Shown: positions 26,726 to 36,574 of the stretch, piece after piece | Numbering within the stretch: position 1 is the stretch's first letter | How the letters are laid out: the number at the start of each line of letters is the position of its first letter | Assembly: GCA_025934645.1 (NCBI GenBank) | Contig: JAICWY010000005.1 | Coordinates: forward strand, 1-64,000 | Reading direction: 5' to 3' | Source of the DNA: Vulcanimicrobiia bacterium | GTDB lineage: Bacteria > Vulcanimicrobiota > Vulcanimicrobiia > Vulcanimicrobiales > Vulcanimicrobiaceae | DNA length: 64,000 nucleotides | Notes under the pieces: model-generated | The model's input: the letters and a program-made list of their open reading frames with translations, nothing else | Told to the model about the DNA's origin: nothing | The model's database searches: none | Program-made: the position numbers and the translations under genes

Positions 26726-27605
26726 CCTCTTCGCCTTGCTCCGGGACGACCTGCCCGTAATTCAAGATTGCGACCAAGCCGACGCCGCCGATGCAATTTC
26801 CGATGAACACCGGAACCAAAAAATGCGCGATGTACTGCGTCCACGGATACTGCCCGCTCGCGACGACGTACAAGGACTCCACGGAACCGGCAATGATGTG
26901 ACTGAGCTGCGCTGCGCCGACCAGCCACGTGATGACGATGATGATCCACAAGCGCTGCGGATTGGCGGCCGGGAGCAGCCACACGACCAGCGCAATCAGC
27001 CAGCCGGCTAAAATACCCCGCCAAATGATCTCGCCGAAGGACGGTTTGAGCGCCTCCATGCCGATCTGCAAAAACGCGGCCTTCACGTTCGGCTCGAACG
27101 TCGCCGTGTGCGCGACCACGACGGCAAAGATGCCCGCTCCGACGAGATTCGAAAATAAAACGATGCTCCACATGCGGACCATCTGCAGAAGCTTTTTCGA
27201 TTTGTTGGGGTCGTCCAACACCGGAAGAATTGCCGTAAGCGTGTTCTCGGTAAACAATTGCTGGCGTCCGAGAATAACGATGAGGAAGCCGAAGGTGTAG
27301 CCCAAGTTGACGACGAGCGGCCTCCATGGCGCGTCCGGCAAAAGCGCGCGCAAAATGCCGGATGCAACCAGCGAAAAGCCCATGGACAATCCGGCCGCTA
27401 ATCCTGAAAAAGCCAAAGCCAGCGCGGCGCGGCTGATCTCTGTCTCGCCTTCCCGGCGGACCGTTTCGAAAACGACCGCGGCGCGTAGGCTCGAACGCTT
27501 GCGAACCTCCTGCTCTTCGTCCTTTGTAAGCTGGACGATATTGCCGGGAGACTCTTGCGGCGCGGAACCGCCGCTTTGCTCGTCTTCCGATTTGTTCTCG
27601 GCCAC
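26715..27605 (-). CDS. Formate/nitrite transporter family protein
   Basis: Multiple TM helices; FNT-like ALAFSGLAAGLSMGFSLVASGIL, NLGYTFGFLIVILGRQQLFTENTLTAILPVL; GTG start (VAENKSEDEQ) preferred over the ORF-track start. Confidence 0.85.
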   Translation of the reverse strand: MAENKSEDEQSGGSAPQESPGNIVQLTKDEEQEVRKRSSLRAAVVFETVRREGETEISRAALALAFSGLAAGLSMGFSLVASGILRALLPDAPWRPLVVNLGYTFGFLIVILGRQQLFTENTLTAILPVLDDPNKSKKLLQMVRMWSIVLFSNLVGAGIFAVVVAHTATFEPNVKAAFLQIGMEALKPSFGEIIWRGILAGWLIALVVWLLPAANPQRLWIIIVITWLVGAAQLSHIIAGSVESLYVVASGQYPWTQYIAHFLVPVFIGNCIGGVGLVAILNYGQVVPEQGEEGGT

Positions 27606-27659
27606 GGCGGCCTTGTACCCTGTGTCTAAGCCGCGGTAACGGTGGGCACTCGCTAAAGC

Positions 27660-28349
27660 ATGCCCACGCCGATCGTGCTCGTCGCCGAAGATGATGCCGC
27701 CATCCGCGACTTGCTCACGCACCATTTGCAGCGCGACGGGTTCGAAGTGGTCGCGGTTGCGGACGGCAATGCCGCACTGCGAAGCGCCCGGGAATTGGCC
27801 GATGTGGTGCTGCTCGATGTAGGCTTGCCGGTAATCGACGGGCTCGAAGTCGCGCGCGTGCTGCGGCGGGATAAACACGACGTGCCAATCGTAATGCTTA
27901 CTGCGCGCAGCGACGAAATCGATCGCGTGCTCGGATTGGAATTGGGGGCCGACGATTACATCTGCAAACCGTTCTCGCCGCGCGAAGTGGTAGCGCGCGT
28001 CAAAGCGGTGCTGCGGCGCGCCGGAAAACCATTCACGTCACGTGCGTCGATTCTCCAATTCGGGCGGCTGCAGATCGACGAATCAGCGCGCGAAGCACGC
28101 GTGGACGGCATAGACATCAAACTCAAACCGCGCGAGTTCGGATTGTTGCTCGCGCTCGCGCTCAATTCCGGCGTCGCCCTCTCGCGCCGGGCGCTGGTGG
28201 AGCGCGTATGGGGGTACGATTTCGCGGGCGACGAGCGTACTGTGGACGTGCACATCCGCCGCGTCCGCCGCAAAATCGAAGAGCAGCACGGACTTCCGCC
28301 GATGCTCCAAACTGTGCATGGTTTCGGCTATAAATTCATGCGCGCTTGA
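27660..28349 (+). CDS. OmpR-family response regulator
   Basis: Receiver (VLVAEDDAAIRDLLTHHL) and winged-helix C-terminus (RTVDVHIRRVRRKIEEQHGLPPMLQTVHGFGYKFMRA). Confidence 0.95.
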   Translation: MPTPIVLVAEDDAAIRDLLTHHLQRDGFEVVAVADGNAALRSARELADVVLLDVGLPVIDGLEVARVLRRDKHDVPIVMLTARSDEIDRVLGLELGADDYICKPFSPREVVARVKAVLRRAGKPFTSRASILQFGRLQIDESAREARVDGIDIKLKPREFGLLLALALNSGVALSRRALVERVWGYDFAGDERTVDVHIRRVRRKIEEQHGLPPMLQTVHGFGYKFMRA

Positions 28350-29445
28350 CGCGGTCGCGCACGCGTTGTCCGATGGGCCCGTGCCGCTGCTCGTGCTGCG
28401 CTTACCCGAGTTCGAACGCATCGCTTGGCGCGAGGGCAAACGCGCCGCGCGGCGCGTCGAACGCGCGACGCTTCGCATCTTTCACGAAGCCTCACAGCGG
28501 GCAGTGCGCGCCGGCGATCTGACGCTGCACGAGCCGGGCAGCGATCTGTTTCTCATTGCGATGACAGCGCGCGGGCGGGCGGCGCGGCTGCCATCACCGG
28601 TCGATTGCCGCACCGTACTGGAACGCGTCGGTGCGGCGGTCTCGCTGGACTCAGGTCTGCGTGTTGAAACCGGGTGGACGCTCGTGCAACGCAACGAAGG
28701 TGCGGCCGGCATCGACGCGGCGGCTGGTACGGCGCTCGAACGCGGCGCGCGCGAGCGGGAACGCTACGAATTCTTCTCGACGATCGGCCACGAACTGCGC
28801 ACGCCGCTGACCTCCATCCGGGGCTACCTGGAAACGTTACTCGACGGCGACGCCGATCCGGCGCTGGCGCCCCAGTTTCTGGAAACAGCGCGGCGAGAGA
28901 CGCTGCGAATGGCGCGGCTGCTCGACGGCATGCTGGAATTTTCGCTGCTCGATCTTTCCGCCGATGCGCTGGCGCAGACGTGCCAACTCAACGCGCAGAT
29001 CGATGCGGCCTGCGAAGTCGTGCGGCCGCTCGCGCAACTTCGGGGGATAACGTTACGCGTCGCGACGTCGCCTCCGGTGAACGCGCTCCTCGACGCCGAT
29101 GCGGCGTTGCAGCTCCTCATCAATCTCATCGAGAATGCGATCAAGTACGGGCGTGAAGGCGGCGTCGTTAATGTGGATGCGCAGGCGTCCGGCGCAGAGG
29201 CGGTGGTCCGGGTGGACGATGACGGCCCGGGCATCGATCCCGCGGAGCGCGACGCAATCTTCGGTCTGCGGGTTCGCGGCGCGCAGTCTTTCGCCCGCCC
29301 GGGACACGGGATCGGTTTAGCGATCGTCAAGATGATCGCGGAACGCGCGGGCGGCGCGGTGCGCGTCGATCGTTCGCCGCTCGGCGGCGCGCGATTCGAG
29401 GTCGCGCTTCCCACGAAGGCGGAATTCGGAATCTCCTTGTCGTAG
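28318..29445 (+). CDS. Sensor histidine kinase
   Basis: H-box STIGHELRTPLTSIRGYLETLLDGD; N-box LINLIENAIKYG; VDDDGPGIDP; exact start uncertain (overlaps the response regulator). Confidence 0.92.
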   Translation: MVSAINSCALDAVAHALSDGPVPLLVLRLPEFERIAWREGKRAARRVERATLRIFHEASQRAVRAGDLTLHEPGSDLFLIAMTARGRAARLPSPVDCRTVLERVGAAVSLDSGLRVETGWTLVQRNEGAAGIDAAAGTALERGARERERYEFFSTIGHELRTPLTSIRGYLETLLDGDADPALAPQFLETARRETLRMARLLDGMLEFSLLDLSADALAQTCQLNAQIDAACEVVRPLAQLRGITLRVATSPPVNALLDADAALQLLINLIENAIKYGREGGVVNVDAQASGAEAVVRVDDDGPGIDPAERDAIFGLRVRGAQSFARPGHGIGLAIVKMIAERAGGAVRVDRSPLGGARFEVALPTKAEFGISLS

Positions 29446-29455
29446 AGGTACGCCC

Positions 29456-29809
29456 GTGGCAATACACGGTGCCTGTGGTGAGCGCGTCGAACCACGGTTC
29501 GCGCATAGCAGCGAAGAGCACTTCGCAAACCTGCTCGACTTCTACGGAGTCGAGTGGCACTACGAGCCCCGCACGTTCCCGATTACTTGGGATGCGCGCG
29601 GCAACCCGCTCGAATCTTTCACGCCCGATTTCTACCTGCCGCAGTTCGATCTTTACGTGGAACTTACGGTTCTCCGCGCTTCGCTGCAGTCGCGCAAGAA
29701 CCGCAAGGTGCGTCTGCTGCGCGAAGCCTACCCGGGCGTGACGATCAAACTCTTCACCCGGCGCGATATCGAGCGCCTTTTCTCCAATAGATTGGCGCAG
29801 GTCTCGTGA
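29456..29809 (+). CDS. Putative PD-(D/E)xK-like nuclease-fold protein
   Basis: SEEHFANLLDFYGVEWHYEPRTFPI...SFTPDFYLPQFDLYVELTVLRASLQSRKNRKVRLLREAYPGVTIKLFTRRDIERLF. Confidence 0.55.
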   Translation: MAIHGACGERVEPRFAHSSEEHFANLLDFYGVEWHYEPRTFPITWDARGNPLESFTPDFYLPQFDLYVELTVLRASLQSRKNRKVRLLREAYPGVTIKLFTRRDIERLFSNRLAQVS

Positions 29810-30318
29810 TTCAGGAGCAACTCTTCGACGAAGCCGCCATCGCGGCGCGGGTACGCGAACTCGGCGCCGCGATCTCCAAAGATTATGCCGGGAAGAATCC
29901 GATGATCTTGGGTGTGCTCACCAGCTCGGCCGTATTCGTCGGCGACCTCACGCGTTCGATCGAGATTCCCTGCGAATTCGATTTCATCGCTCTCTCGCGC
30001 TATAGCGATACCGAAGGCATCCGCTTCATCAAAGACACCACCGCATCGGTCGAGGGCCGTCATATTCTGCTGGTCGAGGACACCATCGATACCGGTCTCA
30101 CGCTGCAGTACGTCCTGAAGACGCTGCGGGAACGCCAGGCGGCCTCGGTCGAGATCTGCACGTTGCTCGACCGCAAGCAGCGCCGCATCGCCGGCATGGA
30201 CGTGAAGTACCGCGGTTTCGAGATTCCCGACGTCTTCGTAGTCGGCTACGGACTGGATTATCAGGGCCGCTACCGCGAACTGCCCGCGCTCTATTCCCAC
30301 GGGAGCTGGCCCAAGTAA
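29806..30318 (+). CDS. hpt: Hypoxanthine phosphoribosyltransferase
   Basis: ILGVLTSSAVFVGDLTRSIEIPCEFDFIALSRYSD...ILLVEDTIDTGLTLQYVLKTLRERQAASVEICTLLDRKQRR. Confidence 0.95.
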   Translation: MIQEQLFDEAAIAARVRELGAAISKDYAGKNPMILGVLTSSAVFVGDLTRSIEIPCEFDFIALSRYSDTEGIRFIKDTTASVEGRHILLVEDTIDTGLTLQYVLKTLRERQAASVEICTLLDRKQRRIAGMDVKYRGFEIPDVFVVGYGLDYQGRYRELPALYSHGSWPK

Positions 30319-31613
30319 TGCGTTTCGTTACCGCGCTCCTCGCGCTGCTGCTGGCGACTGCCGGCGCCGCGCCGGCCTTAGAATTGCAATCGATCGCCAA
30401 CGCCGCCGCCGGCTATCAAAGCGCGAATCCGCATCTGCAGCAGATGTTCCGCGCCGCGCTGCTCGACACGGGCAAACTGGCGGAGATGGCGCCCGACGGC
30501 ACGGCGTACGTCAAGACCGGCGATATTCCGGCCGAATGGTTGCGCGACTCAAGCGCGCAGGTGCGCCCGTACCTGTATTACGCCAAGGAAGATCCGACGA
30601 CGCGCGATCTGTTGCGCGCGATCATCGCCCGGCAAGCCAAATACATTCAGATCGACCCGTACGCGAACGCCTTCACCCTTGACTATCACGTATGGGAAGA
30701 GAAGTTCGAACTCGATTCGCTGGCTTATCCCATCACGCTGGCATGGAGCTACTGGCACGTCACGGGCGACACGTCGATCTTCACGGTCGATGAGGCCAAA
30801 GCGTTCGACGCAATCCTTGCGACGATGGAGAAAGAGCAAGACCATCCGCGCAACTCGCGCTACGTGCACAAAGAGTTGCAGGACGGACGCGGCCGCCCGG
30901 TCGCGTACACCGGCATGATCTGGACGGGCTTTCGCCCCTCCGACGACGCGTGTTACTACAACTACTTGATTCCGTCGGAGATGTTCGCGGTCGTCGCGCT
31001 CGGCGACATGGCGCAAATCGAGCGCGAAGTCTATCACAATTTGATCAAAGCCCACGAGGCGCAGTCGCTGCGCGATGAAGTGCAGCGGGGCATTCAACGC
31101 TTCGGCATGGTGCCGGTCTCGAAATACGGCTACATCTACGCGTACGAAGTGGACGGGCTTGGGCACGCTATCCTGACCGACGACGCAAACGTCCCCAGCT
31201 TGCTCTCGGCGCCATACATGGGGTACATGCCCGATACGGATCGTTACTACTTGAACACGCGCGCGTTCTTACTCTCGCAAGACAACCCGTCGTACTATAC
31301 CGGAAACGTCGCGCGCGGCATCGGCAGTTATCACACGCCCGACCATTGGATCTGGCCGCTCGCGCTGGTGATGCAAGGCCTCACGGCTTCCACGCAAACC
31401 GAAAAGCAGGACGTGTTGAATCAACTCCTCGCAAGCGACCCCGGCGATCACTTACTGCACGAATCGTTCGATCCTAACGATCCGAAGCGCTTCACGCGGC
31501 CGGATTTCGGTTGGCCCAACGCCCTGTTCAGCGAATTCGTGATGACCTCGTTCCAGGGCGTCGGACAGATTCCGATGGGTGACACGTCGGACCTCGAGTT
31601 CATCAATGAATAA
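30318..31613 (+). CDS. Glycoside hydrolase family 125-like (exo-alpha-1,6-mannosidase / MUG157-like)
   Basis: DGTAYVKTGDIPAEWLRDSSAQVRPYL...GMIWTGFRPSDDACYYNYLIPSEMFAVVAL; signal peptide. Confidence 0.88.
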   Translation: MRFVTALLALLLATAGAAPALELQSIANAAAGYQSANPHLQQMFRAALLDTGKLAEMAPDGTAYVKTGDIPAEWLRDSSAQVRPYLYYAKEDPTTRDLLRAIIARQAKYIQIDPYANAFTLDYHVWEEKFELDSLAYPITLAWSYWHVTGDTSIFTVDEAKAFDAILATMEKEQDHPRNSRYVHKELQDGRGRPVAYTGMIWTGFRPSDDACYYNYLIPSEMFAVVALGDMAQIEREVYHNLIKAHEAQSLRDEVQRGIQRFGMVPVSKYGYIYAYEVDGLGHAILTDDANVPSLLSAPYMGYMPDTDRYYLNTRAFLLSQDNPSYYTGNVARGIGSYHTPDHWIWPLALVMQGLTASTQTEKQDVLNQLLASDPGDHLLHESFDPNDPKRFTRPDFGWPNALFSEFVMTSFQGVGQIPMGDTSDLEFINE

Positions 31614-32820
31614 CCGCGCGGATATCATTGTAGGCATTCAATGGGGCGATGAAGGCAAAGGCCGCATCGTCGATTACTACGCGCGCGAATACGACATCGT
31701 CTCACGCTTCGGCGGCGGCGATAATGCGGGTCACTCGATCCGCGTGGGCGACACGAAGCTTGCGCTGCGCATCGTGCCCTCGGGCGTTCTGCAGCAGCAC
31801 TGCCAACTCTTCATCGGCGGCGGCACTGTCGTCAGCATTGCCGGCTTGACGGGTGAGCTCGATTCGCTGGCCTCGCACGGCGTGGATGTTTCCCGCATCC
31901 GGATATCCGATCGCGCGCATGTCGTCTTCCCGTACCACGCCGCAGCGGATAAAGCTGCGGAAGAAGCGCGCGGCGCCGCGGCCATCGGCACGACCGGCCG
32001 CGGAATCGGGCCGGCGTACGTCGACAAAGTGGCGCGGTCGGGAATCACGTTCGGCGATCTGCTGCGCAAAGAGGCGCTAGCGGAAAAGCTGCGCCTCAAA
32101 GGCGCGGAGGATCTCATCGCAACGACGCTCGACGCAGCGGAGCGTCTGCGCCCGCACATCGTGGACGGCGTCTCGTACCTGCACGATGCACTCGAGGCAG
32201 GACGCAAGATCCTGATCGAGGGCGCGCAAGGGACGCTGCTGGACGTGGGCTACGGCACGTATCCGTACGTGACAAGCTCGCACACGATTTCGGGCGGCGC
32301 GTGCATCGGGCTTGGTATCGGCCCGTCTGCGATCGGCCGTATCGTCGGCGTGGTGAAGGCATATTGCACGCGCGTCGGCGGCGGCCCATTTCCCTCGGAA
32401 CTGCTCGACGAGACCGGCGAGCGTCTGCGCAAAAACGGCGCCGAGTTCGGCGTGGTAACCGGACGGCCGCGCCGCTGCGGCTGGTTCGATGCGGTCGCGG
32501 CGCGCTACGCGTCCCGCGTAAACGGCCTCACGTCCGCAGTTATAACGAAGCTGGACGTCCTCACCGGTTTCGAACGCCTGGGAATCGTCACCGGCTACCG
32601 CCTGGGCGGCAAGCCGGTTGGCTTCAGTGCCGCCGGCCAGCCCGGCCTCGAGCTCGACATTGAATACGTCGACGGCTGGAGCGAAGACATCTCCGGCGTA
32701 CGCCGCATTGCGGACCTGCCGGAAGCAGCGCTCTCGTACGTCCGGCGGCTGGAATCGATTTTGGGCGTGCCCATCGAGTTCGTATCCGTCGGCCCGGAAC
32801 GCTCCGAGCTTGCGGTTTGA
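31606..32820 (+). CDS. purA: Adenylosuccinate synthetase
   Basis: MNNRADIIVGIQWGDEGKGRIVDYYAREYDIVSRFGGGDNAGHS...GTTGRGIGPAYVDKVARSGI...EGAQGTLLDVGYGTYPYVTSSHT. Confidence 0.97.
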   Translation: MNNRADIIVGIQWGDEGKGRIVDYYAREYDIVSRFGGGDNAGHSIRVGDTKLALRIVPSGVLQQHCQLFIGGGTVVSIAGLTGELDSLASHGVDVSRIRISDRAHVVFPYHAAADKAAEEARGAAAIGTTGRGIGPAYVDKVARSGITFGDLLRKEALAEKLRLKGAEDLIATTLDAAERLRPHIVDGVSYLHDALEAGRKILIEGAQGTLLDVGYGTYPYVTSSHTISGGACIGLGIGPSAIGRIVGVVKAYCTRVGGGPFPSELLDETGERLRKNGAEFGVVTGRPRRCGWFDAVAARYASRVNGLTSAVITKLDVLTGFERLGIVTGYRLGGKPVGFSAAGQPGLELDIEYVDGWSEDISGVRRIADLPEAALSYVRRLESILGVPIEFVSVGPERSELAV

Positions 32821-32851
32821 GTAAATTTTTGCCCCGCTTCCAGGGCGAGCG

Positions 32852-32878
32852 TAAAGCCCTGTGAGTAACTTCCGATAC
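32852..32878 (+). promoter_or_regulatory. Putative sigma28 (FliA) promoter upstream of fliF
   Basis: TAAAGCCC-N11-TCCGATAC; compare sigma28 consensus TAAAGTTT-N11-GCCGATAA. Confidence 0.65.
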
Positions 32879-32982
32879 TACAATTTAGTAGTCCGGTCGA
32901 TTCACGTATTGGATCGACTTGGCATTTGCCGTCGGGCAAGGATGCTTGATGGATTGGCCACGGTCGGCCGCGCATGGGTTAG

Positions 32983-34629
32983 GTGACGTTTTTGGATCGC
33001 ATCACGATGTCGTGGAACGATCTCGGCGGCCGGCTGAAAGCTGTTTGGGATGGCCCGAACCGTATGCTTGCCGTGGGCGTTGTGGGCGTAGTAGCCGTCG
33101 CGCTACTTGCGCTCGCGTTGTTTTACACGCTGCACCGGCCTTCATATGAAGTGCTGTTCTCCAACCTCTCGGCTTCCGATGCCGCGTCGGTGACCGCGCG
33201 TCTGAAGGACGACAAGGTCCCGTATCAGCTCTCGGCCGACGGCAAGACCGTCCTCGTACCCTCGCAGAACCTTTCCGACGAACGCGTGGCCATCGCCGGA
33301 GCGAACGTGCTCAAGGGCGCATCCACCGGCTACGAACTTTTCGATCGCACGAATTTCGGTATGACCGAGTTCGAGGAGAAGATCGATAAGACGCGCGCGA
33401 TCGAAGGCGAGCTCGAACGCACGATCAGCGGTCTCGAGCCGGTCGAAGCCGCGCGCGTGCATATCGCGGCGCCGGACCAAACGCTGTACAGCGACGATCA
33501 AGCTTCGACGACTGCATCGGTCGCGCTCACCGTCAAACCGGGAGAGTCGCTCTCGGCCCAGCAGGTGCAGGGCATCACGATGCTCGTCGCGCGCGCGGTG
33601 GACGGCCTCAAGCCCGAAAGCGTGACGATTGTCGATCAAGACGGACAGGTGCTGCTGCCCGCGCAAGGCGCGACGGCGAACGGCCCCGATCCGCTCAATC
33701 TCACGCAAGAACAACTCGCCGCCAAACAGCGCTACGAAGCCGCCGTGCAGTCGAGCATCCAATCGATGCTGGATCAGACGCTGGGGCCGCGCCATGCGGT
33801 GGCGCGCGTCTCGACGCGCATGAACTTCGATGCGAACACCACCGAAACGAAGACGTACGCGCCGCAGGGCTCGGTGCTCTCGGAGCAGAGCAAGCGCGAA
33901 TCGTACAACGGCACGGGGCCGCGACCGGCTGCCATCGGCGTTCCGGGCACGACTTCGAACATTCCGACGTACCAGGCGCAGCAACAAGGCGGGAACAGCC
34001 GCTATAATAAGTCGGAAACGACTACGAACTACGATATCTCGGAATCAAACGTCAAGCATATCGACGCGCCGGGCAAGGTGCTGCAAACCAGCGTCGCGGT
34101 GGTGCTCAATTCTGCCAACGGCGCCTCCAGCGCCGGGAATAGCACGCCGTATCAAATCACGCCCGCGATGCGCACGCAGGTCCAAAATCTCGTCATCGCC
34201 GCGGCCGGCTTAAATGTGAGCAACGGCGATCAGGTTTCCGTCGAAGCGATTCCGTTCAACCCGGCCGTATTGCCGGCGGCGACGTCGCTCGCCGCGCAGC
34301 GCGGCGGCGCCGTGCTCGGAATTCCGATGTGGCTCATCGCGCTGTTGCTCGGTGTGGGCGCCATCGGCGCGGTCGCCGTAGTTGCGACGCGTAAGGGACG
34401 CCGCGATTTCCAGCCAGCAATGGAGCTGCCGTCATTCGATTCGACGCTCGCAGAAGAGCTGCCGCCCTTCGAAGAGCATCCGATGCTCGACGGCGCGCCC
34501 GGCATCGCTGCGCCGATTCGATCTGCTGCCGACATGACGCGCGAACAAATGGTCGAGTACGTTACGACCGTCGCCCAAGAAAACCCCGACAGCATCGCCA
34601 AACTCGTCAAACTTTGGTTAGCGGAATAA
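32983..34629 (+). CDS. fliF: Flagellar MS-ring protein
   Basis: YEVLFSNLSASDAASVTARLKDDKVPYQLSADGKTVLVP...; YcsJ/MS-ring architecture with two TM segments. Confidence 0.96.
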   Translation: MTFLDRITMSWNDLGGRLKAVWDGPNRMLAVGVVGVVAVALLALALFYTLHRPSYEVLFSNLSASDAASVTARLKDDKVPYQLSADGKTVLVPSQNLSDERVAIAGANVLKGASTGYELFDRTNFGMTEFEEKIDKTRAIEGELERTISGLEPVEAARVHIAAPDQTLYSDDQASTTASVALTVKPGESLSAQQVQGITMLVARAVDGLKPESVTIVDQDGQVLLPAQGATANGPDPLNLTQEQLAAKQRYEAAVQSSIQSMLDQTLGPRHAVARVSTRMNFDANTTETKTYAPQGSVLSEQSKRESYNGTGPRPAAIGVPGTTSNIPTYQAQQQGGNSRYNKSETTTNYDISESNVKHIDAPGKVLQTSVAVVLNSANGASSAGNSTPYQITPAMRTQVQNLVIAAAGLNVSNGDQVSVEAIPFNPAVLPAATSLAAQRGGAVLGIPMWLIALLLGVGAIGAVAVVATRKGRRDFQPAMELPSFDSTLAEELPPFEEHPMLDGAPGIAAPIRSAADMTREQMVEYVTTVAQENPDSIAKLVKLWLAE

Positions 34630-34630
34630 C

Positions 34631-35716
34631 ATGGATTCACCAATCGTTAACCTCAGCGACGTTCCCGCCGATCTGCCGGATGTAAGCGCGTTTTCGCTCG
34701 GCGCCGACTTTCCGGCGGTTGACGTCTCCGGTCCGGAAAAGGCCGCGATTCTCATCATCACGCTGGGGCTGGAGCTCTCCGCGACGATCTTCAAGTTCTT
34801 GCGCCAAGACGAAGTCGAGCGCATCGTGCTGGAGATTGCGAAGATCTCGACGGTTGCGCTGGAAAAGCGCGACGCCGTCATCACCGAGGCGTATCAACGC
34901 GCCATCGCGATCAAGTACATCAACGAAGGCGGCATCGAATACGCCAAGGAGATTTTGGAGCGTTCGTTCGGCGCCGGCCAAGCGGACGACATGACGAACC
35001 GCCTCTTTGCCGCGCTCAAGCACGGCAACCCGCTCGAGCTCATCAAGAAGACCGAGCCCGCGCAACTGCTGCAGTTTATTCAAGACGAGCATCCGCAGAC
35101 GATCGCGCTGATTCTCGTGTACATGGCGCCCGAACAAGCCGGCGCCGTGCTTTCTGCGCTTCCGCCGGATCTGCAGGCAGAAGTCGCGATGCGCATCGCT
35201 ATTCTGCAAAAGACGGCGCCGGAAGTGCTGGAACAGCTGGACGAATTGCTCGGACGCCGTTTACTCGTCACGGGTGCCGACTTCGCCAAGGCCGGCGGCG
35301 TGCAGTCGCTCGCGATGGTCATGGGCTTCGTCGACCGCGAAACCGAGAAGAACATTCTGGAAGGCCTCACCAAGCGCGATCCCGATCTCGCGACCGAGGT
35401 CAAGAACCTGCTCTTCGTCTTCGAGGACATCGTCAATCTGGACGACCGCTCGATCCAGCGTATCCTCAAAGAAGTCGACGGCAAAGATCTCGCGCTCGCG
35501 CTCAAGACTGCGAACGACGAACTGCTCCAACGCGTCTACCGCAACATGTCTTCACGCGCCGCCGGAACGCTTCGCGAAGAGATCGAATTGCTCGGACCGA
35601 CGCGCATGCGCGAAGTCGGCAAAGCGCAGCAGTCTATCGTCGACGTCATCCGCACCCTGGAAGAAAACGGGCAGATTATCATCGCGCGCGGCGCGAAGGA
35701 CGAAAAGCTTGTATAA
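34631..35716 (+). CDS. fliG: Flagellar motor switch protein FliG
   Basis: EKAAILIITLGLELSATIFKFLRQDEVERIVLEIA...EHPQTIALILVYMAPEQAGAVLSALPPDLQAEVAMRIA. Confidence 0.97.
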   Translation: MDSPIVNLSDVPADLPDVSAFSLGADFPAVDVSGPEKAAILIITLGLELSATIFKFLRQDEVERIVLEIAKISTVALEKRDAVITEAYQRAIAIKYINEGGIEYAKEILERSFGAGQADDMTNRLFAALKHGNPLELIKKTEPAQLLQFIQDEHPQTIALILVYMAPEQAGAVLSALPPDLQAEVAMRIAILQKTAPEVLEQLDELLGRRLLVTGADFAKAGGVQSLAMVMGFVDRETEKNILEGLTKRDPDLATEVKNLLFVFEDIVNLDDRSIQRILKEVDGKDLALALKTANDELLQRVYRNMSSRAAGTLREEIELLGPTRMREVGKAQQSIVDVIRTLEENGQIIIARGAKDEKLV

Positions 35717-35725
35717 CGGGGTGCG

Positions 35726-36574
35726 ATGGGCCGCGTAGTCAAGAACGCGCACGTCTCGGACAACGCCTACACCGTGCGTCCGCCGGCGTTTGCGCCGCCG
35801 CCCGCGCCCGAACCCGATCAGATCTTCGCCGCGTTCGACGATCCGATCTTCGCCGGCGCCTCCGCGGCGGCGCAAATCGAGGAAGCGCCGGACTTCGATG
35901 CGCTGCGCGCCGAAGCGGCCAAGATTATCGACGACGCCTCGGCCGATGCCGAGGCGCTGCTGCGTGATGCCAAAGAACGTTCGCTGGAGCTGGTGCAAGA
36001 GGCGGAACGCCGCGCGAACGCGTTGCACGAAGCGGCGAAGAGCGAGGGATTCGAACAAGGCGTGAGCGACGGGCGCGCGGCGGCATCGGCCGAGATGGAC
36101 GAGATGCTCGAAACCATGCGGGGTCTCATCGAGATGGCTCGCGCCGAGCGCCATAAGATCGTCGAAGGCGCAGAGCCGGAGATCGTGCGGCTCGCGGTCG
36201 CCGTCGCCGAGCGGGTTCTCGCGCAACACATTGCCGTCGATCGTGAGACGGTCGTCGAGATGACGCGCTCCGCGGTCGCGCGTCTGGTTAACAGGGAAAC
36301 GGTGACCGTTCGCGTCAATCCGGCCGACATCGAAGCGATGCGCGACCACCGCGACCGCATCATGTCGATGAACGCGATCGACAACATGCGCATTATCGAA
36401 GATCAGCGCGTGGATCGCGGCGGAGTCGTTTTGGAAACCGAAGCGGGCACTATCGATGCGAAGGTTTCCACGCAACTGCGTGAGGTGCGCCGGCTGCTCG
36501 CCGTCGACGATCCGGTCTCGCTCGCACCCTCCAGCGAACCGGCACTCATCAACCCGCCCGCCCAAGCCAGCTGA
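35726..36574 (+). CDS. fliH: Flagellar assembly protein FliH
   Basis: Coiled-coil and C-terminal VRLAVAVAERVLAQHIAVDRETVVEMTRSAVARL; located between fliG and fliI. Confidence 0.88.
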   Translation: MGRVVKNAHVSDNAYTVRPPAFAPPPAPEPDQIFAAFDDPIFAGASAAAQIEEAPDFDALRAEAAKIIDDASADAEALLRDAKERSLELVQEAERRANALHEAAKSEGFEQGVSDGRAAASAEMDEMLETMRGLIEMARAERHKIVEGAEPEIVRLAVAVAERVLAQHIAVDRETVVEMTRSAVARLVNRETVTVRVNPADIEAMRDHRDRIMSMNAIDNMRIIEDQRVDRGGVVLETEAGTIDAKVSTQLREVRRLLAVDDPVSLAPSSEPALINPPAQAS

